Shown here: one piece after another, positions 25,169 to 33,727 of the stretch
How the letters are laid out: each line of letters begins with the position of its first letter
Position numbering within the stretch: position 1 is the first letter of the stretch
DNA from: Gracilibacillus salitolerans
Lineage (GTDB): Bacteria; Bacillota; Bacilli; Bacillales; Amphibacillaceae
NCBI RefSeq assembly: GCF_009650095.1
Contig: NZ_CP045915.1
Location: 558,001 to 622,000, forward strand
DNA: 64,000 nt
Direction: 5' to 3'
Notes under the pieces: model-generated
The model's database searches: none
Seen by the model: only the letters and a program-made list of their open reading frames with translations
What the model was told of the DNA's origin: nothing
Translations under genes and position numbers: made by a program

Positions 25169-26362
25169 TTATAAGACTTTCTTATTTCTACTGGCCCCTA
25201 AACCGAAACCAGTCATGATCAATGTAACAACTAATATAGTCATAATAGAAGGTTGCCAATGGTTTGTAATGTCAAAAATAAGCCCGATGACTATTGGCCC
25301 AACCGATGCTAACAGGTAACCAAAAGATTGTGACATACCTGATAATTCTGCAGCTTGCCTCGAGTTAGAGGTTCTTAAGCCAAGTAAGGCTAATGCTAAA
25401 CTTATGCTTGCCCCTAACATAATCCCAATTAACGTAATCGCTATTGTGGATCCGATAATATCAGGCTCAAAATATAATATGCTATACCCGATAAGTCCGG
25501 ACAAACCAAATACTGCCACGACAGGCTGTTGGTTTTTCAATTTACCTGCAATAACAGGTGTGAAGAAAGTAGCAGGAAGACTGATGAATTGCATATATGC
25601 TACATACCATCCAGCAACTGCCCCTGAAAACCCATTGGAAATCAATATTTCAGCTAACCATGAGATCGTTACATAAAATAAAAAAGACTGTAATCCCATA
25701 AATAAGGTGACTTGCCAGGCAACCGGTGAACGCAATAATTGGACCGTGCTCGGTTCATACAACTCACGATCTTCTTTAAGTGGTCCTTTATTCATTGTAA
25801 CTAGCCACACAGTAATACCAATAATTGTTAATATGCTCCAACTGGCTAATGACCATTTCCAACCGAGTCCAGAAGTTGTTGTAAGTGGCACACTTAAACC
25901 AGAGGCCAAAGCTGCAAAAATAGACATAGACGTTGTGTAAACGCCCGTCATTAAACCGATTTTCTCCGGGAAATTACTTTTAATGAGACTAGGTAAAATA
26001 ACATTAATGACAGCAATCCCGATCCCAATCAGTATAGTACCGACAAATAATAATAAAATGGATGTTGTAGAACGAATCCAAATACCAATTAATAATGTGA
26101 TAAGACCATAAAGCAATGCTCTTTCATTACTGGTTCGATTGGCAATCCGAGGTGCAATAGGTGACATAAAAGCAAAGGCAATTAGAGGTAGACTGGTTAA
26201 AAAGCCTGCACTCCAATTGCTGATCGATAAATCTTCCCGGATAATTCCAATAATGGGACCGACAGAGGTAATCGCAGGTCTTAAATTAAAGGCTAAAAGA
26301 ATAATACCAATAATAAAAAGGAGCGTATAATGCTTTTTTGTTACATGTGATTTTGTTTTCAT
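25169..26362 (-). CDS. MFS transporter, CynX/NimT family
   Basis: A 397-aa transporter with about 12 membrane helices. The first helix reads FNLRPAITSVGPI, the hallmark of the CynX/NimT/YycB branch of the major facilitator superfamily; members move small anions such as cyanate or nitroimidazoles, and most have unknown substrates. ATG 26362 follows AAAAGGTGA; the upstream extension of the frame is rejected. It is monocistronic. Confidence 0.87.
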   Translation of the reverse strand: MKTKSHVTKKHYTLLFIIGIILLAFNLRPAITSVGPIIGIIREDLSISNWSAGFLTSLPLIAFAFMSPIAPRIANRTSNERALLYGLITLLIGIWIRSTTSILLLFVGTILIGIGIAVINVILPSLIKSNFPEKIGLMTGVYTTSMSIFAALASGLSVPLTTTSGLGWKWSLASWSILTIIGITVWLVTMNKGPLKEDRELYEPSTVQLLRSPVAWQVTLFMGLQSFLFYVTISWLAEILISNGFSGAVAGWYVAYMQFISLPATFFTPVIAGKLKNQQPVVAVFGLSGLIGYSILYFEPDIIGSTIAITLIGIMLGASISLALALLGLRTSNSRQAAELSGMSQSFGYLLASVGPIVIGLIFDITNHWQPSIMTILVVTLIMTGFGLGASRNKKVL

Positions 26363-26465
26363 TTTTTCACCTTTTTTCAAAGTTTTCATTAACAATTGAC
26401 ATACAGAATATGCTAAAATAAGTAAGAAACTATCAATAGATTTTGCATTATAATAGAATAACATA

Positions 26466-26545
26466 CATAAAGTGAGACTTCCATCAGTGAGGGTCTTACG
26501 GACGGTTAGCGCCGTGATAAATCACTAGTGAAGGTTAACTATGGT
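26466..26545 (+). other. structured leader-like sequence before signal peptidase gene
   Basis: GTGAGAC pairs with GTCTTAC around a loop, then CGG-TTAGCG-CCG and GTGAT-AA-ATCAC form small hairpins. The words GACG, TAGC, CC and TGAT occur in the same order and spacing in the sequence just right of the 3068-3132 hairpin. The two may belong to one repeat or RNA family. It could be an mRNA leader or a mobile-element remnant. Confidence 0.35.
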
Positions 26546-26560
26546 GAAGGAAGGTCTACA

Positions 26561-27109
26561 ATGGAGAATAAGGTTATTAAAGAATTACTATCATGGTTGA
26601 AGGCATTGTTGGTTGCTATTATTATCGTACTTTTGTGTCGGCACTTTTTGATTACACCTTCCGTTGTGAAAGGTGAATCGATGATGCCAAATTTAGAAGA
26701 TGGGGATCGGATTATTTTGAGTAAAATAAGTAATATAGATCGCTTTGATGAAATTGCCTTCGAAGCCCCAGATTCGAACGATAATTATGTGAAGAGAGTG
26801 GTAGGCTTTCCTGGTGATACGATCGAAATGAGAGATGATAATCTGTATATTAATGGAGAGCTCTATGAAGAATCGTATCTTGATGACTACAAATCAGCTC
26901 TTTCTGAAGGGCAAAAGCTGACAAATGATTTTACACTTAAAGAATTAACAGGTAAAGAAAGTGTTCCTGACGGCAAAATATTTGTATTAGGTGATAATCG
27001 AAGAGTGAGTAAAGATAGCCGTCAATTTGGTTTTGTTGACGAAGAATCTGTCATTGGAGATGTCAAAATGCGTATCTGGCCGATTGGTTCAATTGGGATT
27101 ATTAACTAG
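26561..27109 (+). CDS. lepB: signal peptidase I
   Basis: A type I signal peptidase (SipT/S-like) that cleaves secreted preproteins at the outer face of the membrane. In its 182 aa one N-terminal membrane helix (about 15-35) precedes the catalytic Ser in GESMMPNL and the general-base Lys in YVKRVVGFPGD; GDNRRVSKDSR is the conserved C-terminal box. GAAGGAAGG precedes ATG 26561; the open frame starts 11 codons earlier without a site. It is one of probably several paralogues. Confidence 0.94.
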   Translation: MENKVIKELLSWLKALLVAIIIVLLCRHFLITPSVVKGESMMPNLEDGDRIILSKISNIDRFDEIAFEAPDSNDNYVKRVVGFPGDTIEMRDDNLYINGELYEESYLDDYKSALSEGQKLTNDFTLKELTGKESVPDGKIFVLGDNRRVSKDSRQFGFVDEESVIGDVKMRIWPIGSIGIIN

Positions 27110-27169
27110 ATGCTGGAATACTTGACAATTAACCATATCCGTGTTTTATTGGTTATAACTTCATAATAA

Positions 27170-27270
27170 AATTCCGCTAGGGGTGCTGCATGAGCAGCTG
27201 AGATAAGAATCGAATTCTTGATCCCTTTGAACCTGAACTGGTTAAGACCAGCGTAGGAAAGTGGAGTCGG
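27170..27270 (+). promoter_or_regulatory. TPP riboswitch (THI element)
   Basis: The conserved blocks are all present: GGGGTGCTG, GCTGAGATAAG, GATCCCTTTGAACCTGA, and CTGGTTAAGACCAGCGTAGG. The aptamer sits 115 bp upstream of tenA and is followed by a terminator, so thiamine pyrophosphate should switch the tenA-thiDME operon off by premature termination. Confidence 0.96.
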
Positions 27271-27316
27271 ATGGTGTGTGGAAGACATGCACCTTATTTT
27301 TTGATATGGATTATTC

Positions 27317-27350
27317 AAAAAGCCGCTCTGCTACCCGCGAGCGGCTTTTT
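27317..27350 (+). terminator. riboswitch-controlled terminator before tenA
   Basis: AAAAGCCGCTC and GAGCGGCTTTTT form a stem with five T at the end, 36 bp before the tenA start. It is the expression platform of the TPP riboswitch. Confidence 0.9.
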
Positions 27351-27385
27351 ATGATGGAAATATATATTATTTGGAGGCAGGAGAA

Positions 27386-28075
27386 ATGACATTTAGTCAA
27401 GAATTGCGTGTAGCGGCAGATGATATTTATCAAGGTATTTTTGAACATCCTTTTGTAGTTGGAATTGGAGAAGGGAGTCTACACAAAGAAGCGATCATTC
27501 ATTATGTAAAAGCAGATTTTGAGTATCTCAATGCGTTTATGAACATTTATGGTATTGCAATTGCGAAAAGTAGTACAAGAGAAGATATGACGTATTTCTA
27601 TGAAAAAATCGGTTTTATCTTAAATAGTGAAATCCATCCTCATCATAACTTATGTCGTGTAGCTGGAGTTGGCTATGATGAATTACAAGGATATCCTTTG
27701 CCACCGACAGCTGATCACTATGTAGCACATATGAAAAGTGTAGCACAGCAGGGAAGTAGTGGTGAATTAATTGCGGCATTGTTACCTTGTCCATGGACTT
27801 ATTTGGAAATTGGACATTATTTAAAAGATAAATATCAACCGGCAGAGAACCATCCTTTTTATGAATGGATTACGTTTTACGCGAAAGAAGATACAGCAAC
27901 CGTTACAACGGAACTATGTGAGCGTTTAGATCAATGGGCACAACAAGTCGGAGAAGCGGAAAAACAAAAAGCAAAGCTAGCCTTTATCAAAAGCTGTCAG
28001 TTGGAGTATTTATTCTGGGAGATGGCTTATAATGTCGAAGAATGGCCGTTTTCGTTAGATGGAATGGGGGAATAG
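27386..28075 (+). CDS. tenA: aminopyrimidine aminohydrolase TenA
   Basis: This hydrolase salvages thiamine breakdown products by deaminating aminopyrimidine to HMP. It has 229 aa, all-helical as expected. The catalytic Cys is in LLPCPWTYLEIG and the C-terminal Glu is in LFWEMAY. ATG 27386 follows GGAGGCAGGAG. It is first in the TPP-controlled operon and ends 2 bp before thiD. Confidence 0.95.
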   Translation: MTFSQELRVAADDIYQGIFEHPFVVGIGEGSLHKEAIIHYVKADFEYLNAFMNIYGIAIAKSSTREDMTYFYEKIGFILNSEIHPHHNLCRVAGVGYDELQGYPLPPTADHYVAHMKSVAQQGSSGELIAALLPCPWTYLEIGHYLKDKYQPAENHPFYEWITFYAKEDTATVTTELCERLDQWAQQVGEAEKQKAKLAFIKSCQLEYLFWEMAYNVEEWPFSLDGMGE

Positions 28076-28077
28076 AA

Positions 28078-28902
28078 ATGGATAAGGTGGCATCAGCACT
28101 CACGATAGCTGGGACAGATCCTTCAGGTGGTGCCGGTATTCAGGCAGATTTAAAAGTGTTTCAAGAGCAACAAGTTTATGGTATGAGTGTGATTACCTCT
28201 GTAGTAGCGCAAAATACACTTGGTGTCCAAGATGTACAGCATTTGAGTATTGATTTTATTGAAAAACAATTAGATGCCGTTTTAACAGATATTCAACCAC
28301 AAGCAATCAAGACAGGAATGATCGCTACTGTCGATATGATGAAATTAATAGCTAATAAACTAACAAATTCAGATATTCCTTATGTTATTGATCCGGTAAT
28401 GGTGGCGAAAAGCGGGGATTCCTTAATGGATGAAACATCAAGACAAGTTATTCGTAATACCTTGATTCCTCTTGCTACCGTTGTCACACCAAATATACCA
28501 GAGGCTGAAATTTTGGTAGGATTCGAGATTCACCATAATCAAGATGCAGAAAAAGCAGCGAAAGTTATTGTCGATGACCTTGGTGCGAAGGCTGCTGTTG
28601 TCAAAGGTGGTCATTTAGAAGGAGAAGCAGTCGATGTTTTATATGATGGTGTAGATCTCCACTATTTAAAAGTAGACCGTTTTGATACGAAGCATACGCA
28701 TGGAACAGGCTGTACCTTCTCTGCAGCCATTACAGCTGAATTGGCAAAAGGTAAGTCAGTAAAAGACGCTGTAGTAATTGGTAAGGACTTTATTACAGAT
28801 GCTATCCAATATCCACTTGAGTTAGGTAATGGACATGGTCCGACTAATCATTGGGGCTACAGGCTAAAAGGTTTACCCGGGCAAAGGGAGGCAAACAAGT
28901 GA
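28078..28902 (+). CDS. thiD: hydroxymethylpyrimidine/phosphomethylpyrimidine kinase ThiD
   Basis: This ribokinase-fold enzyme phosphorylates HMP twice. The N-terminal AGTDPSGGAGIQADLK and the catalytic HGTGCTFSAAI near the C-terminus are intact. ATG 28078 (MDKVASAL) follows ATGGGGG and starts 2 bp after tenA; upstream codons of the frame overlap tenA. It has 274 aa and overlaps the start of thiM by a GTGA junction, indicating translational coupling. Confidence 0.95.
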   Translation: MDKVASALTIAGTDPSGGAGIQADLKVFQEQQVYGMSVITSVVAQNTLGVQDVQHLSIDFIEKQLDAVLTDIQPQAIKTGMIATVDMMKLIANKLTNSDIPYVIDPVMVAKSGDSLMDETSRQVIRNTLIPLATVVTPNIPEAEILVGFEIHHNQDAEKAAKVIVDDLGAKAAVVKGGHLEGEAVDVLYDGVDLHYLKVDRFDTKHTHGTGCTFSAAITAELAKGKSVKDAVVIGKDFITDAIQYPLELGNGHGPTNHWGYRLKGLPGQREANK

Positions 28903-29684
28903 ATCACTTAATTGATGAAGTACGAAAGCAGCAACCACTAATTCATAACATTACAAACCAAGTAGTCATGAACTTTACAGCAAATGGTTTATATGCTGTC
29001 GGTGCAGCACCCGTGATGGCTCATGCCAAAGAAGAAGTAGAAGAAATGGCGCAGATTGCGAGTGCTCTTCTGTTGAATATTGGAACACTAACAAAAGAAC
29101 AAGTTGATGCAATGGTTTTGGCGGGTAAAGCTGCTAATCAAGCAGGAGTACCTGTAGTGTTAGACCCGGTTGGTGTAGGTGCCACTACATTTCGTACAGA
29201 TTCCGCTAAACGTATCTTACAGGAAGTGAACGTAACATGTATTAGAGGAAATGCAGGGGAAATTGCCAATTTAGCTGGAGTAGGCGCTCAAGTTCGTGGT
29301 GTCGAAGGTTCAAGTGATATCGATGTCCAACAATTAGCAAGCCTAGCTTTTGACACATTACAAGTGCCACTTGCTATTACAGGAGAAAAAGACGTGGTTA
29401 TCGATAAGAATGAGCAAGTTATTATCTCCAATGGTCATCCGCTTCTGACAAAAGTTACTGGTGCAGGATGTTTACTATCGGCCGTCATTGCCGCTTTCTT
29501 ATCTGTAAGTGACAAGGTGACAGACGCAATAAGTGGTGCGCTTAGCTATTATGGTGTGGCAGCGGAAAATGCAGCAGAAAAGCATCAATATCCAGGTAGT
29601 TTTCAAATAGCTTTCCTGGATCAACTTTTTGCAGTAGATGGAGCAGAAGTCAACAAGAAAAAACGAATAACTAGGAGTTCCTAA
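28899..29684 (+). CDS. thiM: hydroxyethylthiazole kinase ThiM
   Basis: It phosphorylates the thiazole alcohol for salvage thiamine synthesis. The protein has 261 aa, with HNITNQVVMNFTANGLYA near the N-terminus, DPVGVGAT in the centre and the catalytic TGAGCLLSAVI. The GTG start at 28899 follows AAAGGGAGG and overlaps the thiD stop codon. Confidence 0.95.
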   Translation: MNHLIDEVRKQQPLIHNITNQVVMNFTANGLYAVGAAPVMAHAKEEVEEMAQIASALLLNIGTLTKEQVDAMVLAGKAANQAGVPVVLDPVGVGATTFRTDSAKRILQEVNVTCIRGNAGEIANLAGVGAQVRGVEGSSDIDVQQLASLAFDTLQVPLAITGEKDVVIDKNEQVIISNGHPLLTKVTGAGCLLSAVIAAFLSVSDKVTDAISGALSYYGVAAENAAEKHQYPGSFQIAFLDQLFAVDGAEVNKKKRITRSS

Positions 29685-29688
29685 AACA

Positions 29689-30339
29689 ATGAAACGTGAT
29701 TTATTGCAAGTCTATTTTATTCTCGGAAGTAATAATACAGAAGAAGATCCTTTATATGTCTTGGAAGAAGCATTGAAGGGTGGTATTACGCTTTTTCAGT
29801 TCCGTGAAAAAGGTCGCGGTGCACTCGAAGGAGTGGCTAAAAAACAATTAGCCATTCAGATGAAAGAGCTATGTCATCAATATCGCGTCCCCTTTTTGGT
29901 GAATGATGATGTTCCATTAGCGCTAGGGGTAGAGGCTGATGGTGTGCATGTAGGGCAAGACGATATGTCGATACACGAAGTAAGAAAAATGGTCCCCAGC
30001 AATTGGTTAGTTGGTGTGTCATCGACTAATGCAGAGGAAGCCATTCAGGCAAAGAAAGACGGTGCAGACTATATAGGGGTTGGTCCTATTAATAGCACCA
30101 ATACAAAAACGGATGCGAAACAACCGATTGGAGCTGAAGGTTTACAAGAAATAAGAGAAAGAGTGGGTGACCTGCCGATTGTGGCGATTGGCGGTATCCG
30201 GTTAGGACACGTGATTCGACTGGTGCAATCTGGTGCTGATGGAGTCTCTGTCATATCAGCCATTAGCCAATCGGTAAACCCGCGGACAACAGCAGGAGCT
30301 TTTTTAAAACATGCAAATTATTATTCACGGGAGCAATGA
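29689..30339 (+). CDS. thiE: thiamine-phosphate synthase ThiE
   Basis: It joins HMP-PP and thiazole phosphate to thiamine monophosphate. A TIM barrel of 216 aa: FQFREKG, LVNDDVPLAL, DGVHVGQDD, IGVGPINSTNTK and AIGGI follow the family order. It is last in the operon, 4 bp after thiM. With TenA, ThiD and ThiM this makes a salvage pathway; no thiC or thiG is present in this window. Confidence 0.95.
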   Translation: MKRDLLQVYFILGSNNTEEDPLYVLEEALKGGITLFQFREKGRGALEGVAKKQLAIQMKELCHQYRVPFLVNDDVPLALGVEADGVHVGQDDMSIHEVRKMVPSNWLVGVSSTNAEEAIQAKKDGADYIGVGPINSTNTKTDAKQPIGAEGLQEIRERVGDLPIVAIGGIRLGHVIRLVQSGADGVSVISAISQSVNPRTTAGAFLKHANYYSREQ

Positions 30340-30399
30340 TTCGATAATAGGGTCTTACTTTTGATACACTAATACTATCAAAGTGAAGGAGGTAATATT

Positions 30400-30924
30400 G
30401 TGCGTCTTGAAAATAAAAAAGTAATAGCTTTAGTGGACGAAGATTTTGAAGATCTGGAACTATGGTACCCTGTTTTACGTTTGCGTGAAGAGGGTGCAAC
30501 GGTACATCTGGTGGGGAAAGAAGCCAATCAAAAATATATCGGGAAGTATGGTGTTCCAGCAGAATCTGAATATAGTTTTTCCGATATTACCGCAGAAGAT
30601 TATGATGGTATCTTAGTGCCTGGTGGATGGGCGCCGGATAAACTAAGAAGGTTCCCAGAAGTATTAGAAATGGTCCGTTATATGGATCAAGCGAAAAAGC
30701 CTATCGGCCAAATTTGCCATGCAGGATGGGTACTGATATCTGCTGGTATTTTACGTGGCAAAAAAGTAACCAGTACTCCAGGAATAAAAGATGACATGAC
30801 AAATGCAGGTAGTTTATGGAGTGATGAACCAGTCGTAACAGATGGACATCTCATTTCCAGCCGTCGCCCACCAGATTTACCTCCATATGTGAAAGCATAT
30901 GCGGACTTTTTAGCGAATCAGTAA
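30400..30924 (+). CDS. PfpI/DJ-1 family intracellular protein
   Basis: A 174-aa class I glutamine-amidotransferase-like protein. The reactive Cys is in QICHAGWVL, preceded by LVPGGWAPD. Members act as stress-related proteases, chaperones or deglycases. It starts with GTG 8 bp after AAGGAGG and ends at a strong terminator. Resembles the YraA/YfkM general stress proteins of Bacillus. Confidence 0.88.
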   Translation: MRLENKKVIALVDEDFEDLELWYPVLRLREEGATVHLVGKEANQKYIGKYGVPAESEYSFSDITAEDYDGILVPGGWAPDKLRRFPEVLEMVRYMDQAKKPIGQICHAGWVLISAGILRGKKVTSTPGIKDDMTNAGSLWSDEPVVTDGHLISSRRPPDLPPYVKAYADFLANQ

Positions 30925-30929
30925 ACAAA

Positions 30930-30966
30930 CTTGATCTTACAGGGATTTCCTTGTAAGATCTTTTTA
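30930..30966 (+). terminator. terminator of the PfpI-family gene
   Basis: GATCTTACAGG and CCTTGTAAGATC pair around a short loop, followed by five T. Confidence 0.88.
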
Positions 30967-31235
30967 TACTATACAACATCGATAAACTTCGCAGTAACTT
31001 TATCTGTTCTTATATAAATGATGTAAGGGACAAATCCCTTAAGTTTGATCAAATATTTGTTGAATAAATGGAGATAAACAACAAATCTTCTAGGGGTGAC
31101 CATAGGTTTTTTATTAAAATTGAGTTATCAATCATTGTTTATAATGGAGAAATAACGGGAACAGCGTGTGATGACAAGCAAGTATAATAATACACTAGAC
31201 ACATTTTTTTAAATGTAGAATTGGAGCTTTGATAC
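30967..31235. other. intergenic region with a possible solo repeat end
   Basis: At about 30977-30997 the word ATAAACTTCGCAGTAACTTT resembles the ends of the composite repeats (ATAAACTGCGAAGTAACTTT), with only the central bases inverted. A short hairpin TAAGGGA/TCCCTTA lies near 31024. The rest is AT-rich, with no gene. Confidence 0.35.
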
Positions 31236-31712
31236 ATGGATATTTTATGGTGGATATTGATAATCGTATGTTTTGTATTGGCGTTTGCGGGAATTATTTT
31301 CCCGATCATTCCGTCAGTATTGGTGATTTGGATTGGTTTTTTTATTTATCAATTTGCCCTCGCGGCTGAGAATATTGGCTGGATCTTCTGGGTGGCAATG
31401 GCTGTTTTGACCTTGCTGTTGATATCTTCTGATATTATTGCAAATAGCTATTTTGTGAAGAAATTTGGTGGCAGTAAAACAGGAGAGCGGATGGCAGCTG
31501 TTGGGGTGATTGTTGGTTCATTTATTATCCCACCATTCGGTATTATTATTGTTCCGTTTTTATTAGTGATCGTAACGGAAATGATTCAGAAAAAAACATC
31601 ACAAGAAGCATTTAAGGCAGCGCTAGGATCCTTGATTGGATTTCTAAGCGGAACCTTCGCGAAAATTATAATTCAGTTGATCATGATCATCTGGTTTTTT
31701 ATCGTTATTTAA
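31236..31712 (+). CDS. DUF456 membrane protein
   Basis: A 158-aa protein with about five membrane helices, many Ile and Gly, and the DUF456 pattern GIIFPIIPSVLVIWIG near the N-terminus and KFGGSKTGERMAA in the loop. GGAG lies 9 bp before ATG. It is followed after 27 bp by pdxK. The function is unknown. Confidence 0.82.
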   Translation: MDILWWILIIVCFVLAFAGIIFPIIPSVLVIWIGFFIYQFALAAENIGWIFWVAMAVLTLLLISSDIIANSYFVKKFGGSKTGERMAAVGVIVGSFIIPPFGIIIVPFLLVIVTEMIQKKTSQEAFKAALGSLIGFLSGTFAKIIIQLIMIIWFFIVI

Positions 31713-31739
31713 TGGAAATCAGACATCGAGGTGTTACAA

Positions 31740-32528
31740 ATGAAGCGAGTATTAACAATTGCTGGAGCTGCTGCACAAGGAAGTGCTGGTATTCAAGCGG
31801 ACTTAAAGACATTCCAAGAACGGGATGTATACGGTATGTCAGTAATTACAGCAACAGTGGCCAATAATACCAAAACAGATCAAGGGATTTTTATTCGGGA
31901 GATAGAAGAGATTGAAGCACAGTTTTATGCTGCAACAGAGATGGTTGGTGTGGATGCTATTAAAACGGGTATGCTTTTTTCTGCTCAAATTATTGAAAAA
32001 ATAAGTCATTTGCTTGAAGATCTCCTTGTACCATATAAAGTAATAGATCCAGTGATGATCGGTAAAATGGGATCACAACTGCTAGCAGATGACGCGATAG
32101 AAGTATTAAAGGAACAGTTAATTCCACAAGCGACAGTGATTACACCAAATCGATTAGAAGCAGAAAAATTATTAGGTCGAGAAATTCCGTCTGAGTTGAA
32201 TGCTCTAAAAGAAGCGACAAGGGAGTTATATGGCCTCAAACCTCAATCAGTTTTATTAAAGGCAGGAAAAGTAGAGGATCGAGCAGTTGATATTTATTAT
32301 GATGGTAAGGCATTTGAAGTATTCGAAATGCCTTTGATTGATACGATACATACCAGTGGAGCTGGATGTACATTTGCTGCTTGTCTAACTGCTGAATTGG
32401 CGAAAAATGTACCGATGACAGATGCTATTGAGACAAGTAAACAGTTTGTACATGCCGCTATTGAACACGCGTTGTCCTTTGGAAAAGGTATAGGTTCGGT
32501 TAGACATGGTGCGTCTAGACAAAAATAA
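31740..32528 (+). CDS. pdxK: pyridoxal/pyridoxine kinase, ThiD-like (PdxK type)
   Basis: A ribokinase-family protein of 262 aa, close in layout to ThiD but ending in GSVRHGASR like Bacillus PdxK (GPTKHSALR). It phosphorylates B6 vitamers for PLP synthesis. The catalytic SGAGCTFAACL is present. The N-terminal substrate motif reads AGAAAQGSAGIQAD instead of the usual AGSDxSGGAGIQAD, so the conserved Asp is replaced. This may change the substrate or reduce HMP kinase activity. ATG 31740 follows GAGGTG. A second copy, thiD, is 3.7 kb upstream. Confidence 0.8.
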   Translation: MKRVLTIAGAAAQGSAGIQADLKTFQERDVYGMSVITATVANNTKTDQGIFIREIEEIEAQFYAATEMVGVDAIKTGMLFSAQIIEKISHLLEDLLVPYKVIDPVMIGKMGSQLLADDAIEVLKEQLIPQATVITPNRLEAEKLLGREIPSELNALKEATRELYGLKPQSVLLKAGKVEDRAVDIYYDGKAFEVFEMPLIDTIHTSGAGCTFAACLTAELAKNVPMTDAIETSKQFVHAAIEHALSFGKGIGSVRHGASRQK

Positions 32529-32642
32529 ACCACCTTTCGTAACTACTGGCAATAAGCATGGAAATAAGGCTAAAAAAAGAGCAGTTGCTTGAATGCAACT
32601 GCCCAAAAAAAGATAGAACAAATAAGATAGATAACAACTTAC

Positions 32643-32680
32643 GAAAAGAAGTAGTTTATGCGAACTGCTTCTTTTTTGTT
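32643..32680 (+). terminator. terminator of pdxK
   Basis: GAAGTAGTT and AACTGCTTC pair (one G-U-type mismatch) and are followed by six T on the plus strand, about 115 bp after the pdxK stop. Confidence 0.7.
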
Positions 32681-32681
32681 A

Positions 32682-32703
32682 ATGTTATATTACCTAACAT
32701 TAG
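32682..32703. promoter_or_regulatory. inverted repeat upstream of the ABC exporter operon
   Basis: TAATGTTA, a 7-bp centre, then TAACATTA. It lies 107 bp before the ABC ATPase start and may be an operator. No regulator gene is adjacent. Confidence 0.35.
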
Positions 32704-32809
32704 TTGTTATATATTGTATCATAATCGAAAGTTAGCGAAAAATCAAGTAAATATGAAACGAAATACGGTGTTATAACGTATAGAATATGGAATAAAGAGG
32801 AGGTTCGAT

Positions 32810-33727
32810 ATGACTACATCAATGGAATTGCAAGATGTACATAAATCAATAGGAAATAAACAAATAATCAAAGGATTGAATTTTACGATTAAAAAAGGGG
32901 AAGTGTTCGGTTTTTTAGGGCCTAATGGAGCCGGTAAAACAACTACTATTCGCATGATGGTAGGTTTAATGAAAATTACATCAGGTGATATCAAGATAAA
33001 TGGAATAAGTATAAAAAGTAACTTTAAAGAAGCGATTCGGCATGTAGGAGCAATTGTGGAAAATCCGGAAATGTACCCGTTTATGTCTGGATGGAAAAAT
33101 CTTAAACACTATGCTCGCATGATACCAGGGATTACTGATGAAAGAATAAATGAAGTGATTAAATTAGTAGGTTTAGAAAAAGCTGTTAATGAGAAGGTTG
33201 GTAAATATTCATTAGGTATGAGGCAGAGAATGGGGATCGCCCAAGCATTACTACACAAACCTTCCATTTTAATCTTAGATGAGCCAACTAATGGTTTGGA
33301 TCCATCTGGTATACGCGAAATAAGAAGTTACATAAGAAATATGGCAGAAAAAGAGCAGGTATCGGTTATTGTATCCAGTCACTTATTATCTGAAATAGAA
33401 TTAATGTGCGATCGAATTGGTATTATTAAGAATGGCGAATTAATTACGGTAGAAGAAGTCCAGGATACTAATACAGAGAATGACCTTGTTACTGTGAAGC
33501 TAGACGTGGATGATAATGAAAAAGCGAAGTCTATTCTCCAAGATCAACTTGAACTTGAAACCAAAATAGTCCAAGAGCGTGTGGTGGCAAATCTTCCAAA
33601 AAGTACAGTACCGCAATTGGTGAGAAAATTAGTGGAGGAAGATATAGCAATCTATGAAGTAGCAGTAGAACGTAGCAGATTGGAAGATAAATTTTTTGAG
33701 TTGATTGGAGAGAATACCATTGCTTAA
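32810..33727 (+). CDS. ABC transporter ATP-binding protein (BcrA/drug or bacteriocin type)
   Basis: A 305-aa ATPase. Walker A GPNGAGKT (about residues 40-47), signature SLGMRQR, Walker B LILDEPTNGLDP and switch His in SSHLL are intact, with a C-terminal extension typical of the CcmA/BcrA class. It pairs with the ABC-2 permease that overlaps its 3' end. Such systems export drugs, lipids or peptides. AGGAGG precedes ATG. Confidence 0.9.
   Translation: MTTSMELQDVHKSIGNKQIIKGLNFTIKKGEVFGFLGPNGAGKTTTIRMMVGLMKITSGDIKINGISIKSNFKEAIRHVGAIVENPEMYPFMSGWKNLKHYARMIPGITDERINEVIKLVGLEKAVNEKVGKYSLGMRQRMGIAQALLHKPSILILDEPTNGLDPSGIREIRSYIRNMAEKEQVSVIVSSHLLSEIELMCDRIGIIKNGELITVEEVQDTNTENDLVTVKLDVDDNEKAKSILQDQLELETKIVQERVVANLPKSTVPQLVRKLVEEDIAIYEVAVERSRLEDKFFELIGENTIA

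Larger units (their letters stand above)
32568..32705 (-). ncRNA. possible minus-strand terminator or short RNA
   Basis: On the minus strand GGGCAGTTGC, a short loop and GCAACTGCTC are followed by seven T (32568-32610), a good Rho-independent terminator pointing away from the ABC operon. No minus-strand gene precedes it in the next 200 bp, so it may end a short non-coding RNA starting near 32705, or it may be a bidirectional barrier. Speculative. Confidence 0.3.

Noticed and set aside
28078..32528. Recent duplication of thiD to the second kinase
   Set aside because: The second protein has PdxK-type ends and differs throughout; it is an old paralogue.
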